From Brachionus plicatilis (taxonomy: Eukaryota; Rotifera; Eurotatoria; Ploima; Brachionidae), in assembly GCA_010279815.1 (NCBI GenBank), contig QEOQ01000253.1, positions 1,497,389 through 1,561,388 on the forward strand: a DNA stretch of 64,000 bases. Reading direction: 5' to 3'. Of this stretch, positions 10,566 through 20,349 are shown piece after piece. Position numbers and translations under genes: made by a program. Position 1 is the first letter of the stretch. The number at the start of each line of letters is the position of its first letter. The notes under the pieces were generated by a model. The model did not search any database, was not told the origin of the DNA, and saw only the letters and a list, made by a program, of their open reading frames with translations.

Positions 10566-10890
10566 GAAGTTTCAGATCAAATTTTAAGATCAAAACGATC
10601 ATTTAAAATTTTAAAACCTAATTGATAATTTTTAAGAAATGAATACTAAACGTTACTAGACATGCTATGTCTAATAATGGTTCATTATCAAATTAACATC
10701 AAAATGATTTATCTCTAATTTATTTAACAAAAACAATCAATAATTTGGACAATTCAAGTTAAGTTAATTCACAAATTCAAATTTATAACTTTTATATCCA
10801 TTCATTCGAACTAAAATAATTTTACTTTTCCACTAGAATAATTTTTAAATTTTAAAACAGTAAATTTATTTGTCTTTAAAAGTTAGTTTT
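10566..10890 (+). repeat. Dispersed repeat, copy 1 (about 325 bp)
   Basis: This stretch matches 50769-51100 in the same orientation over its whole length. Shared words include GATCAAAACGATC, TGCTAGACATG / TACTAGACATG, CCATTATCAAATTAACATCA (TTCATT... here) and AACATCAAAATGATT. Identity is roughly 75-80% by eye. No ORF and no clear terminal repeats, so the type of element is unknown. Confidence 0.75.
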
Positions 10891-11277
10891 CATTAAAATC
10901 TATTAAAATATTTAAAACTTATTAAAGTTAAATAAAATTAATATCTGACATATTTTATACTTGCATCATGTTTAAAAAATTTTATTAACTAATCGAGTTC
11001 ATTACGCAAATCATCCATGATTTGTCCGGTTGGTCAACTTGAAATCGAAAATGGAAAAATCGGCTTCTCTTAATAAGTGATTATATATAAAAAAAAAGAT
11101 TCTTGAATGGATAAAAAGATGAAAAGATGCGGTTCGAAAATTTATATTAATAATTTAAAAAAAATACACTTATTTCAGGACATCATAAAAACTAGAAATT
11201 AAAAAAAATAGTTTTCAAAATAAAATTTTCTAATCTAAAAACCAAATATGAATTGAAAAAAAAATTATAGATTTGAC

Positions 11278-11980
11278 TCGATAATAAGATTGCTTAGTAT
11301 CAGTCAAGATAATTTAAAATGGTCAAATCAGGTAAATGCCGCGGCTAACAAAGCAAATTCTGTCTTGGGCTCGATCAAACGTGCAATTAAATTCAAAAGT
11401 AAAGAAACGGTAAGTAGGCTATACAAGGCCTATGTGAGACCTCATTTAGAGTACGGTGTTCAAGTTTGGAATCCATATCTAAAGAAAGATATAAAAGTGT
11501 TGGAGTCAGTCCAAAGAAGAGCGACCAAACTCGTACCAGAATTATGCAAACTAAGCTATCACGGTAGATTAGTTGGCTTAAACTTGACAACTTTAGAAGT
11601 AAGAAGACTTAGAGGAGACTTAATTGAGATGTTCAAGATTGTAAAAGGTCTGGATAATATCAATTGGTTCAAGCCCTTGGTCTTCAAAAACAAAGAAAGT
11701 GCGCTCAGAACAATCCCAAGACGCCATGACTTCATTTTGGAGAAACAACTGGTTAAAAATTGTGATCAGAGATATAATTTCTTCAGTAACAGAGTAGTAA
11801 ACGCTTGGAATTGGTTGGACAAAGACACTTTAAACTCAACTTCTATAGATACTTTTAAAAACAAAATTGATAAATTTGACTTTAGCAAGCTATTATGATG
11901 AGGCTAAAACCTCATTTCATGTGCATAGCACATCATAGCTTTATTTTTATTATTATTATTATTATATTATTATTATTCGA
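11278..11980 (+). mobile_element. 5'-truncated non-LTR retrotransposon with intact RT C-terminal frame and 3' tail
   Basis: An open frame from about 11290 to the stop at 11896-11898 encodes the last 202 residues of an RT polyprotein of the CR1/L2/Jockey-like type: KAYVRPHLEYGVQVWNP, LESVQRRATKLVPEL, LEVRRLRGDLIEMFKIVKG. It is related to, but clearly different from, the family A copy at 3964. The 3' end has two neat hairpins, ATGAGGctaaaaCCTCAT (11898-11915) and ATGTGCataGCACAT (11919-11933), then TAGCTTTATTTTTATTATTA. The open frame suggests a young insertion that was truncated at birth. Confidence 0.85.
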
Positions 11981-12261
11981 TGAGCTGAAGAAAATTGTCG
12001 TAAGCATCCTAAATAATGAAACCAAAAACATTCTCTTGACTTATAAGACTAAATGCCAAATAGAAGCTATATTTAGCACATTTCATAGGTTTTTCAAAAA
12101 ATTTTTAAAATTAAATTTAACTTTTTTCTAAAAATTCTAACTTCAGACTAAAATTAATATCTTATGCTTTGGATTTTTGTTTTTAAAGATTAATTTTTTC
12201 TGTCTACTTCTGTAAAAATACAGTTTTTAAAATAGTTTATTTTGAAGTTAATAACTTCAAT
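11981..12261. other. AT-rich spacer after the retrotransposon tail
   Basis: Nothing recognised. Confidence 0.4.
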
Positions 12262-13507
12262 GACATTTCTATAAAAATACCGTTTATATGCTTTTCAATA
12301 TACAATTTTTGATCCAAAGTGTTGGTGTTTTATTACTGGCTCTATTTTCAGATCTTTTTGTTTCGTTTTCTTTTTGTTCTGGTGTCATGTTTTCACGATA
12401 TGATCGAGGACTAATATTTTCAAAAATCTTATTATTACTTACTTCAACTTGAATAGATACAACCAGGAACATTTTTGATTTTATTTTTATAATTAATTTC
12501 TTCTTAGTAACTAAAATTAACTAGGTAAATAACTTTTTTAACATATCAATTTAACCACCTTTGTTTAGATTAAATATATTTTTAACATTTTTTTTCTTTA
12601 GAATTTGTTTTAAAGTGGCAAAAATTAAGTTCAGAAATATTTTTCATTTCATTGTTAATTTCAATATTTCAATAAATCGGCTCATGTTCGCTTTGTGGTT
12701 TATTTGCTAATTTATCAGTTCTTCTTTTTTGACTATGTTCCTTCTCTTCAATTTTCTAATATCTAAAGACACTGGACTTATACCTAGTTTTTTACGTTTT
12801 TGGGGTTTAATAAGAATTTTTTGGGGCTCAAATAAAGCCACTTGTTTTGGTCTAATTGATTATAATATATATTTTATTTTATATATTTTATTATTAAGTA
12901 TTTTTTTACTTTTAATTGTAGATAATTTTAAGAATATTTTTAATTTATTTCATTTTATTACAATTTTTTAAAAAATTTTTTTTAATTTAGTTTATTTTGA
13001 TTTTTTTTCTATTTGTTGGTTTTTTTAATATTTTTTGTATTATTGGTAGCTTTTGAAACTCTCTATTTAATTTCTGTTGGTTTAACTTCGTTTGATACAC
13101 TGAGTTCTTCACTTCTTCGTTCATTCACTTCTTTTGATTTAGAGATATTTTCTACATTAGTAAAATATGAATCAACAGAATCATTCAGAAGTTTATCAAC
13201 AAGTCGTTCATCCTCATCGATTAAATTTAATATTTCGTTTTGTGTATTTAACTATTACTAAAACATTTAACATTTAATAAAAAAAAAAATTAAATATTAC
13301 CAAATCACATTTGCGTAATCGTTCAGCTTTATTATTATTTCTTTTATTTTTTAAAATTTGCTATTTTAATTTCAATTGCTTTTTCTTCTGATTTAAGCTT
13401 CACAAATGCTCTGGTGTAATCTTTTTCATTATTTATTAGTATTTGTATAGACTTCAAGCAAGCACCGTTGCATTTAGCAGCATTAATCTTTTTGATAGGA
13501 GCCATTA
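12262..13507 (-). pseudogene. Decayed minus-strand gene of unknown type
   Basis: Coding-like blocks appear in order on the minus strand: MAPIKKINAAKCNGACLK (from 13507), NLIDEDERLVDKLLNDSVD (13230-13070), PKKILIKPQKRKK (12820-12770) and SPRSYRENMTPEQKENETK (12410-12340). Stops and frame changes separate them. The last block resembles the MTPEQ...R/K-rich linkers seen in several transposon proteins, but I cannot name the family. It could alternatively be several short exons of a real gene: one donor-like GTAATATTT occurs near 13300. Confidence 0.3.
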
Positions 13508-14500
13508 TTTATTTTTATTAATTATTTCAAGTGAAACAAATTAAATCATATTAAAACATAATGAAACGAAGCAAGACTATATTGAAAAAAAGCTGAGCAA
13601 TATTTTTATTTAATTTTACAAATAAAATAAAGACTAATAAGAATATGTCTTAATAAAATGTTAAAAAAATTTTTTTTTCATAAAATAAAAATAATTTAAG
13701 GTTTAAATAAAACAAAATAATTAGGCTTCAATCTCCTTAAAATTTTCGAGAGAAGGGAATACAAAATAAAGCGATTTATACTTTTAACCCCAAGTTAATT
13801 AGTTAAATTAAATAATTTATAGTTTTTTTATTTTGACCAATTAATCAAATAGCTGGTCGTTTTTTTTCTGTTTTTTTGTACGGCATAACGGCAAAACGGT
13901 ATTCGAATAATTTTTCATATGCATAGAATTTTTTTTTTAAATTCGCTTACATATTTGCTTATGATGCTCGTTCCTCGCAATAATACATTTATATCAGTGC
14001 ATTTTTTGATTTTTGATACAATCAAAAAAACCCAGTATATATACAAAAATTATTAAAACAAAATAAAACGAAACAGAAATATATTGAAAAAAAGCTGAGC
14101 AATATTTTTATTTAATTTTACAAGTTTGGTAGTTCGGTTCAGCAAAAAGAGTTGGGGTAATTTTTTAAAAACTGCTAAATTTTTTTTAATAAATCGTTGC
14201 CAATGGATATAAAAATTTCACAAATAAATTTTTGGTTTCAATAAATTGAAACAGGAGAAGTTGATATATTAATAAAAATTGGAAAATTGAATTGTTGAAT
14301 AAGTTAAAAAAATAATTAAAAAATTAAATAGTTAAGAAAAACGCATATTTATCTATTGTTTAGAGTATGAACCAAAAAAAGTCAAAAGCTTAATTCATTT
14401 AAAGTTTTAAAAATATCGATGTTTGTGTTGGCAGATCAGTGAATTTAATTATTGATAAAATTCAAATGATGGAAGTAACTTATATTATTATTATTTATTA
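13508..14500. repeat. AT-rich region holding a 41-bp direct repeat
   Basis: The 41-42 bp unit that begins ATTGAAAAAAAGCTGAGCAA occurs at 13581-13622 and again, identical, at 14083-14124, with looser similarity in the 30 bp before it (AAAACATAATGAAACGAA / AAAACAAAATAAAACGAA). A 500-bp interval between the copies might be an old LTR-like or duplicated unit. No gene seen. Confidence 0.5.
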
Positions 14501-14648
14501 TTATTTTGACCTAAAAATTTAAACAGTTTTTTCTTTTTGCAGTAAATTTTTATGTGTAATGTGCAAAGAGCTACCATAGGTGACCTCCTAGTAGGCCACC
14601 TCCGCAAGCTAGTCTTGCTGTAGCTTATATATATTATTATTATTATTA
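14501..14648 (+). mobile_element. Family A retrotransposon, 3'-end-only copy
   Basis: About 148 bp almost identical to 5430-5593: TTTTGACCTAAAAATTTAAACAG, then AGCTACCATAGGTGACCTCC, the GCAAGctagtCTTGC stem, and a TTA tail. Only the last part of the 3' UTR was inserted, as expected for extreme 5' truncation during target-primed reverse transcription. Confidence 0.85.
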
Positions 14649-15011
14649 AGCAATGATTTTTACTACTTATACGATATATTGAATGATTTATTTGGAGTTG
14701 ATTTTATTATAAAATGAAGATATGACTTATCGTTTTTTTAGAATTTGTTTTAAATTGTTTGAAGTAGTGTTTGTTTAAATTTTTCAATAACGTATAGTTT
14801 TCAAAAATTCGAGGATGAATTTGATTAATTTGTCTAACCTTATATTGTAAAAAGGAATTTTTTGTTTTAGTTTTTTTCTAAAAAAAATAGAATTATGTTT
14901 TTTGTAAAATTAAAATTAGAAATAAATTTTTTAAAAAAATTATTTATGCAATTTTTCTATTTGAATTCAAACTTAATTATAATTTTTCTTTCTTTTTTGT
15001 CCATGGGACTT
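14649..15011. other. AT-rich spacer
   Basis: No supported gene or repeat. Confidence 0.4.
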
Positions 15012-15173
15012 CAAAATTTGAATAATAATAATAATAATAACAGACTTGTTCTAAAGTCACAGAAATTTAAGTCTAAGTCATGACTTAAATTTTTTTTTTA
15101 AGTCAAGTCAATTACTTAGACTTAAATTTCTGTGACTTAAAAACAGGTCTGTTATTATTATTATTATTCAAAT
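15012..15173. repeat. 162-bp inverted repeat (MITE-like) with TTA-repeat shoulders
   Basis: Arms of about 65-70 bp: AATTTGAATAATAATAA...CAGACTTGTTCTAAAGTCACAG on the left pairs with CTGTGACTTAAAAACAGGTCTGTT...ATTATTCAAATT on the right. The inner ends share AAGTC / GACTT words with the MITE family at 28248, 29586 and 59077 (TIR CAGAGTTGTTTAAAAGTC), so it is probably a related member. Even the flanking AAT/ATT repeats are part of the palindrome. Confidence 0.75.
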
Positions 15174-15397
15174 TATGTATTACTTACACAAAAATTTTTA
15201 TCGATATCTGCTTAATTTTTCATAATTTCGTTACATTAACAGACCACATGGTTCAAGATTAACAGCTAGGAATTTGAAAGCAACTACTTTTTTGGTACAA
15301 ATATGGATTTATTAAATCATTGACTTGACTAAAAACTTGTGGCTTAAAAACAACTCTGAATTATAATATTGAGTTTTAGTTGTAATTTCAGATTGAA

Positions 15398-15748
15398 TCA
15401 CTTCAAAACTACCGCTTTGTGTTTGTAATAGGACTGGAACAGGTCGTCTGAGATCGATTGCCGACCGGTGCAGCCACGTCCGAGGCTAAGGCGTCCAAAT
15501 CGGTTGTCAGCGTCGAGCTGAACAACCCCCTGCGGGTACACATTGATTACTGGTGCTGGGGTTGGAGATATAACAGTTGTAGCAGCTGGAGTTGCTGGGG
15601 TTGGAGCTGGAGCGTGATCGACTGGTGATTTAAAAGGTTGATAAGCCAGCCGTTGTATAGGGGTAAAATCATGCTCATGAGCTCGGAGTCTTCTACTGGG
15701 TGTATTCTTGAGAGGAGAAAACGCCGAAGCCCGACTATCATTGTACTT
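15398..15748 (-). other. Orphan open frame, Pro/Ala-rich, about 115 aa
   Basis: Between an acceptor-like TTTTAAG (15750) and a TGA at 15398-15400 the minus strand is open and much less AT-rich than its surroundings. It reads as natural protein: KNTPSRRLRAHEHDFTP, then PAPTPATPAATTVISPTPAP, then DNRFGRLSLGRGCTG. A different frame of the same strand is also open (15547-15825) but is Leu/Gln-biased in a way typical of a shadow. It could be an exon of an unrecognised gene or a gag-like piece of a mobile element. I do not recognise it. Confidence 0.35.
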
Positions 15749-15784
15749 AAAATAATTATTTTCTTTAAATAATTAATAATTATT

Positions 15785-15840
15785 GCCAAGGCCTTTGACA
15801 AAGTCTCACTCAAAGTTCTTACCAAATTATCGGTCTTGTA
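15785..15840 (+). pseudogene. Short reverse-transcriptase scrap
   Basis: AKAFDKVSLKVLTKL on the plus strand matches the conserved F-AKAFD-V-H motif of non-LTR RTs, ending at a TAA (15838-15840). Only about 18 residues remain. Confidence 0.55.
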
Positions 15841-18316
15841 AAATCAAGTGAATTTACATTTGATCGACGTATTGGACTTGAAAATTTTGATTATTTAGAC
15901 AGCATTTTACTAGTGCATGGTATCGATATTAAATTATCGATAGAAATATCGATAAATTAGGTATCGATATTGATTTTTTTTTTAAAAACTTATCGATTGC
16001 ATTCTAATTTATCAGTCGAATATGAATATTTTTAAGTTATACTGATATTTTATCGATGAAGTAGAAAACTTTCGATATTTAATCGATAGAGGAAAATATT
16101 TTCGATCAAATATTGAAATGAAATATTAATATCAATATTTTATTGAAAATATCTTACTTCATCGATTAAATATCGAGATTAACCGATTAAATAATTCAAT
16201 ATGTAGTATATCTAAAATTTTAAAATTTTTGAATTTTGAGATTATCGATTTAGGTAATGAATAATAAATTTTAGAACCATGGTTAATTGAAGAATAATTT
16301 TTTTTTACAAAATTAAATTTAATAAATTTTTAAATAAAAATTCACTTTTTTTTCAATTGTTTCTTAAAAAAATAGAATAAATGAAATTCAAGAACATGCA
16401 TTAGAAATAAAACATTAAATATATATATTATTTATTTGTGTAATTCATTTTTTAAAATTCAAAAGAAGAGTGAATATTTTTTGTTTTAAAAATTTTTTAA
16501 AAATTATGTAAAAATTAGATTGGAATCTTTCAACTATCTTTTAAAAAACTTGACAAAAACTCGATTTTAGATTTTAAGTTTAAAAAATTTAATTTTTTAT
16601 GAGTTAAAATTATCGAAATTATTTGATATTTTAATTTAATATCGATAAAATATTGATAAAAATTTTTCGTATCGATATAATATTGATATTTATATTTTAA
16701 ATCGGTAATTTATCGATATTATATAATTACTTTGATATTTTATCGATAATAATTTATCATATCGATAAATTATCGAATTTTTTTTTTTTTTTTTCGAATA
16801 TCGATATTATTAGAGAATGTTTTTAAATAATATCGAGTGTCGATATACATCGATACCATGCACTACATTTTACTAAAATATTTACACTTTTCAATTGAAG
16901 TTCGAACTGCTAAATTTATTTTGTGCGCTGCGCAAGAATAAATTGGAACAGAATTATTGGAAATATCAATATTCAGAGTATTCATTGGGTCAGAATTTTT
17001 ATCATTTATATCATTGTTCTGTTGAATAAATTGTTGAACATTTGGATATATTGTTTCCCTATCTTCGTCAATTAAGTCACAAATATCATCATCATTATCA
17101 CTATCATACTCAACAAAATCATTTTCTAAACATCGATTTGGCCAAAAGAGTATAAAACTTCACTTGCACTTTCACTTTGATTTAAAGTTGAATATGAATT
17201 TTGGATTAAAAAATCATCGAACAAAAAATTCTCATTTTGCTTGAAAAGCCTAATTAAAGCAGAACCTTGATCACAATTAACTCCACATATTTTTCTTTAG
17301 TCAAAATTATATTAATTTACAATTTTTTCAACACATGATTTTATGGCTTCAGCGTTTGAACAACTATTAGTCGGTATCATACATATTATTCTAATGCTTT
17401 TAGAAAAATCATCAAAAACAATTGATGCAGCTAGAGCTAAATATTGCTCAGAAGACAAATTAGACCATAAGTCAGTAATTAAGTATATTGACTTAGCCTC
17501 TTTTAGAATTATTTCTAATTCTGATTTTAAGATACTAAAGAACTCTAGAAAAATATTTGTTTTAAATAGATCCAAGAAGGGTATCTCAAACTTAAACATT
17601 TTTCTCAAAAAAAAATTTTCAATTTCATTAAGGGCGGCTGACGATGTCAAAAAATTCTATAACAAATTTACTAAATTTTCGTCCAAAAACAACTTTTTTT
17701 GACTATTTTTTGAATTTAACAAATAGGATATTGGCAAATATCTTTTGTTTTTGTGTTTTTTTTCAAGATGCTTTTTTAGGTTTCCAGATCCACCTAACAT
17801 TGATTTATAAATTTTTCAACACTGAATGCATTTAAAACAAATTGATTCCAATGACTTTTTTTCGAAAATTGTCTTGCATTCAAAAAAATGTAAAATAGGC
17901 GAGTAGCCAGTTTTCTTATGGTCTATCTTCAAAAATTTCTTCTCAAATTTACCATTTAAGCTATCTGGGAAAAGTTTATTAATTAGCTTTTAATCAGATT
18001 TCCAAGTAATAAAGCTTAGCCAAAAAGCACTATAAAAAGTTGAACAGGTACTTAGTTATTTTTAAAATTTATTTTAAAAAATATTAATTAAAAACAAATC
18101 AGATAAAATAAAATACCTTCTTCTGATATTTTCCTTTTTGAAAATTTATTTGTCCAAGATTTGAATTTTCACTCAATTTACTTGACTTCCCAGACTTGCA
18201 TGTTGGTTTGACCGCTCAGAATTAGGTTGGATTTCTACGTTCATTCTTTTAGTATTTGATCTTAGTGAACGAGTGTCTTGTATAATCAGAATTCAAATTT
18301 TTTTTTTTGTTGGCAT
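15841..18316 (-). pseudogene. hAT-superfamily transposase relic, split by a younger insertion
   Basis: From an ATG at 18316 the minus strand carries, in order, a degraded N-terminus, a BED-type finger remnant (CFKCIQC ... SGNLKKHLE, about 17850-17765), an open segment of 112 aa (17650-17312) with the hAT motif YLITDLWSNLSSEQYLALAA, and further on YSCAAHKINLAVRTSIEKC (about 16950-16885), the conserved CAAH block. Stops lie between segments, e.g. near 17290. The frame is then cut at 16866 by the element at 15911-16865 and does not continue convincingly beyond it; no C-terminal dimerisation domain is found. A dead hAT copy. Confidence 0.75.
15911..16865. mobile_element. Non-autonomous hAT element, 955 bp, 8-bp target duplication
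   Basis: Ends are TAGTGCATGGTATCGAT and its complement ATCGATACCATGCACTA, flanked on both sides by CATTTTAC (15903-15910 and 16866-16873), an exact 8-bp target duplication as made by hAT transposases. The interior has no ORF and is filled with ATCGAT/TATCGATA words. It is inserted in the transposase relic described above. Confidence 0.9.
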
Positions 18317-18367
18317 TTTATTTAAAATATTTCAAAATTTTTCATATTTTTATAAAATTCAAAAACA

Positions 18368-18872
18368 TACAGTCATCAAAAATTAATTAAGTGCTTTTCA
18401 GACTAAATTCTACTTAAAATTACCAAAGTAAAAAAAAGTAAATTTACCGGATTTTACGTAATTTTACGTAAAAAGTAAAATTCCAAAAAATTCTACTTTG
18501 TTGAAGCTGGTGCCAAAAAATTCAAATTTCAAAGAATCATGAAAAAAGCTGGTGACAGCTTTAAAAATGATAAAAATAAAAAAATAAATTCCGCAAAAAC
18601 TTTTTCAAAGATTTAAAAATTTTACTTTTTTTTACTAAAAATTACAAAAATTAACCACTATTAAATAAAATTTCACGTAAAATTACGTGAAAAAAAGTAA
18701 TTTTTTTTTTTCGCATTCAGGACCAAAAAATTTCATAAGAGTCAAAAAATGCCAAAATTCTCAAAAAAAGTAGTATTTACTATTAAAAGTAGTATTTATT
18801 GGAATTTTACTTTTTACGTAAAATTACGTAATTTCACGTAAAAACAGTTTTTCGTAGCAGTACTGTACTAAA
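18368..18872. repeat. Foldback repeat rich in TTACGTAA words
   Basis: A perfect 32-bp inverted pair lies at 18455-18486 and 18799-18830 (core TACGTAAAAAGTAAAATTCC). The outer ends TACAGT (18368) and GCAGTACTGTA (18862-18872) are weakly inverted and recall the TACAGTACTG end of the element at 57605. Interior has no ORF. Outer boundaries are uncertain. Confidence 0.55.
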
Positions 18873-18909
18873 AGAAAAATAATTGTGCGTTTTTAAAGTG
18901 TAAATCAGA

Positions 18910-19007
18910 CGTGTTTGTGCACGTGTACGTGTAAATACACATAGAATTAAACAAGGAAGTGTACGAGTACACTTATGGTACTTTGCCTGTACACGTACAC
19001 AAACATG
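18910..19007. repeat. 98-bp GTGTAC-rich hairpin
   Basis: Arms 18910-18928 (CGTGTTTGTGCACGTGTAC) and 18989-19007 (GTACACGTACACAAACATG) are inverted with two mismatches. Between them AAGTGTACgaGTACACTT is itself an 18-bp near-palindrome. Distinct in composition from the AT-rich flanks. Confidence 0.65.
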
Positions 19008-19020
19008 TGGAATTTTCGTG

Positions 19021-19180
19021 TCGGATTGTATGCTTATTTGGTTGAAAAACTTTTTAAATAACAGAAAACAGAAAGTGGTTATTGGAGATAAGTCTTCAGA
19101 ATGGTTAAATGTACTTAGTGGTGTGCCTTAAGGCTCAGTATTAGACCCTTTGCTTTTTATAATATATAAAAACAACATGT
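19021..19180 (+). pseudogene. RT fragment (first half of a chimeric junction)
   Basis: Reads WLKNFLNNRKQKVVIGDKSS, then LSGVP-stop-GSVLDPLLFIIYKNNM: the middle of an RT domain with a TAA in place of Gln in the PQG box (19129-19131). It stops abruptly at about 19180, where a different RT begins. Confidence 0.7.
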
Positions 19181-20320
19181 ATAATCAATCGATCGTTGAT
19201 GGCTTCAATCGAAATGAATTAACTGGAGCTATTTTTTTTGACCTTGAGAAGGCCTTTGATAAGACATCCCATCGTGGAATGATAGCCAAATTAAAAGACC
19301 AAAATATCCACAGCTTGTTGTTAAACTGGATTAGAAACTTCCTAAATGACCGATCATTCCAAGTTTGTCACAACCAAACCTTATCATTTGAGAAGTCAAT
19401 AACTTGTGGAGTCCCTCAAGGTAGTTGTCTCTCACCGACCCTGTTTATTCTTTTCTTTAGTGACATTGCCTACAGTCTGCCAAAGGAAGTAAAAATTGCA
19501 CTGTTTGCGGATGATCTTTGCATATGGATTACAAGAACCTCTAAAAAAGAAATTGAGCGTCTCCTTCAAGATGCAATAGAGAAAATTGTGGAGTTTTGCA
19601 AAAAATGGGGCTTCAAAATAAATAAAACAAAAACATGCCACACTACTTTCACAAGAGCTGGTGCGAGAAGCAACTACGAAAGAAAATACAAGCTAAATAT
19701 CAAAATTGAGCANNNNNNNNNNNNNNNNNNNNNNNNNNNNNNNNNNNNNNNNNNNNNNNNNNNNNNNNNNNNNNNNNNNNNNNNNNNNNNNNNNNNNNNN
19801 NNNNNNNNNNNNNNNNNNNNNNNNNNNNNNNNNNNNNNNNNNNNNNNNNNNNNNNNNNNNNNNNNNNNNNNNNNNNNNNNNNNNNNNNNNNNNNNNNNNN
19901 NNNNNNNNNNNNNNNNNNNNNNNNNNNNNNNNNNNNNNNNNNNNNNNNNNNNNNNNNNNNNNNNNNNNNNNNNNNNNNNNNNNNNNNNNNNNNNNNNNNN
20001 NNNNNNNNNNNNNNNNNNNNNNNNNNNNNNNNNNNNNNNNNNNNNNNNNNNNNNNNNNNNNNNNNNNNNNNNNNNNNNNNNNNNNNNNNNNNNNNNNNNN
20101 NNNNNNNNNNNNNNNNNNNNNNNNNNNNNNNNNNNNNNNNNNNNNNNNNNAATTTTAAATTGTCTAAGAGGCTGAAATTAATGATAATAATAATAATTAA
20201 TTACAAAATATTCCTAACAGGCTGGCTGAAAAGAAGGCACTACGCCGTTCGGAGCTGCCAAGAGGAACTATTCCCTCTAAATTATATATTAAATAATAAA
20301 TAAACATGTACGCGGTAATT
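19181..20320 (+). pseudogene. Non-LTR retrotransposon RT, family B, interrupted by the assembly gap
   Basis: Starts mid-domain (GFNRNELTGAIFFDLEKAFD) and continues SITCGVPQGSCLSPTLF and ALFADDLCIW with an intact catalytic FADD box, as in Jockey-type RTs, up to the N run at 19713. After the gap only the end of the ORF remains (LNCLRG, stop 20173-20175) followed by a 3' UTR with GGCTGAAAAGAAGGCAC and CGGAGCTGCC, which is shared with the copy ending at 33660. The 5' part is missing. Between start and gap the frame is open, so this could be a recent copy. Confidence 0.8.
19713..20150. other. Assembly gap (438 N)
   Basis: Run of N inside the family B retrotransposon. Its length is set by the assembler and may not be real. 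The gap falls in repeat sequence, as expected for short-read scaffolding. Confidence 0.99.
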
Positions 20321-20349
20321 TCTTCGTATTCGTATAAGTAAAAGAACAT

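Noticed and set aside
12729..13261. Two plus-strand frames (80 and 82 aa), Phe/Leu/Ser-rich
   Set aside because: Antisense to minus-strand coding-like blocks and AT-rich noise; no motif.
15547..15825. 92-aa minus-strand frame rich in Leu and Gln
   Set aside because: The alternative frame has a much more natural composition; the upper part of this one is the antisense of an RT scrap.
17343..17702. 119-aa plus-strand frame
   Set aside because: Antisense shadow of the hAT transposase segment, which carries the recognisable motifs on the minus strand.
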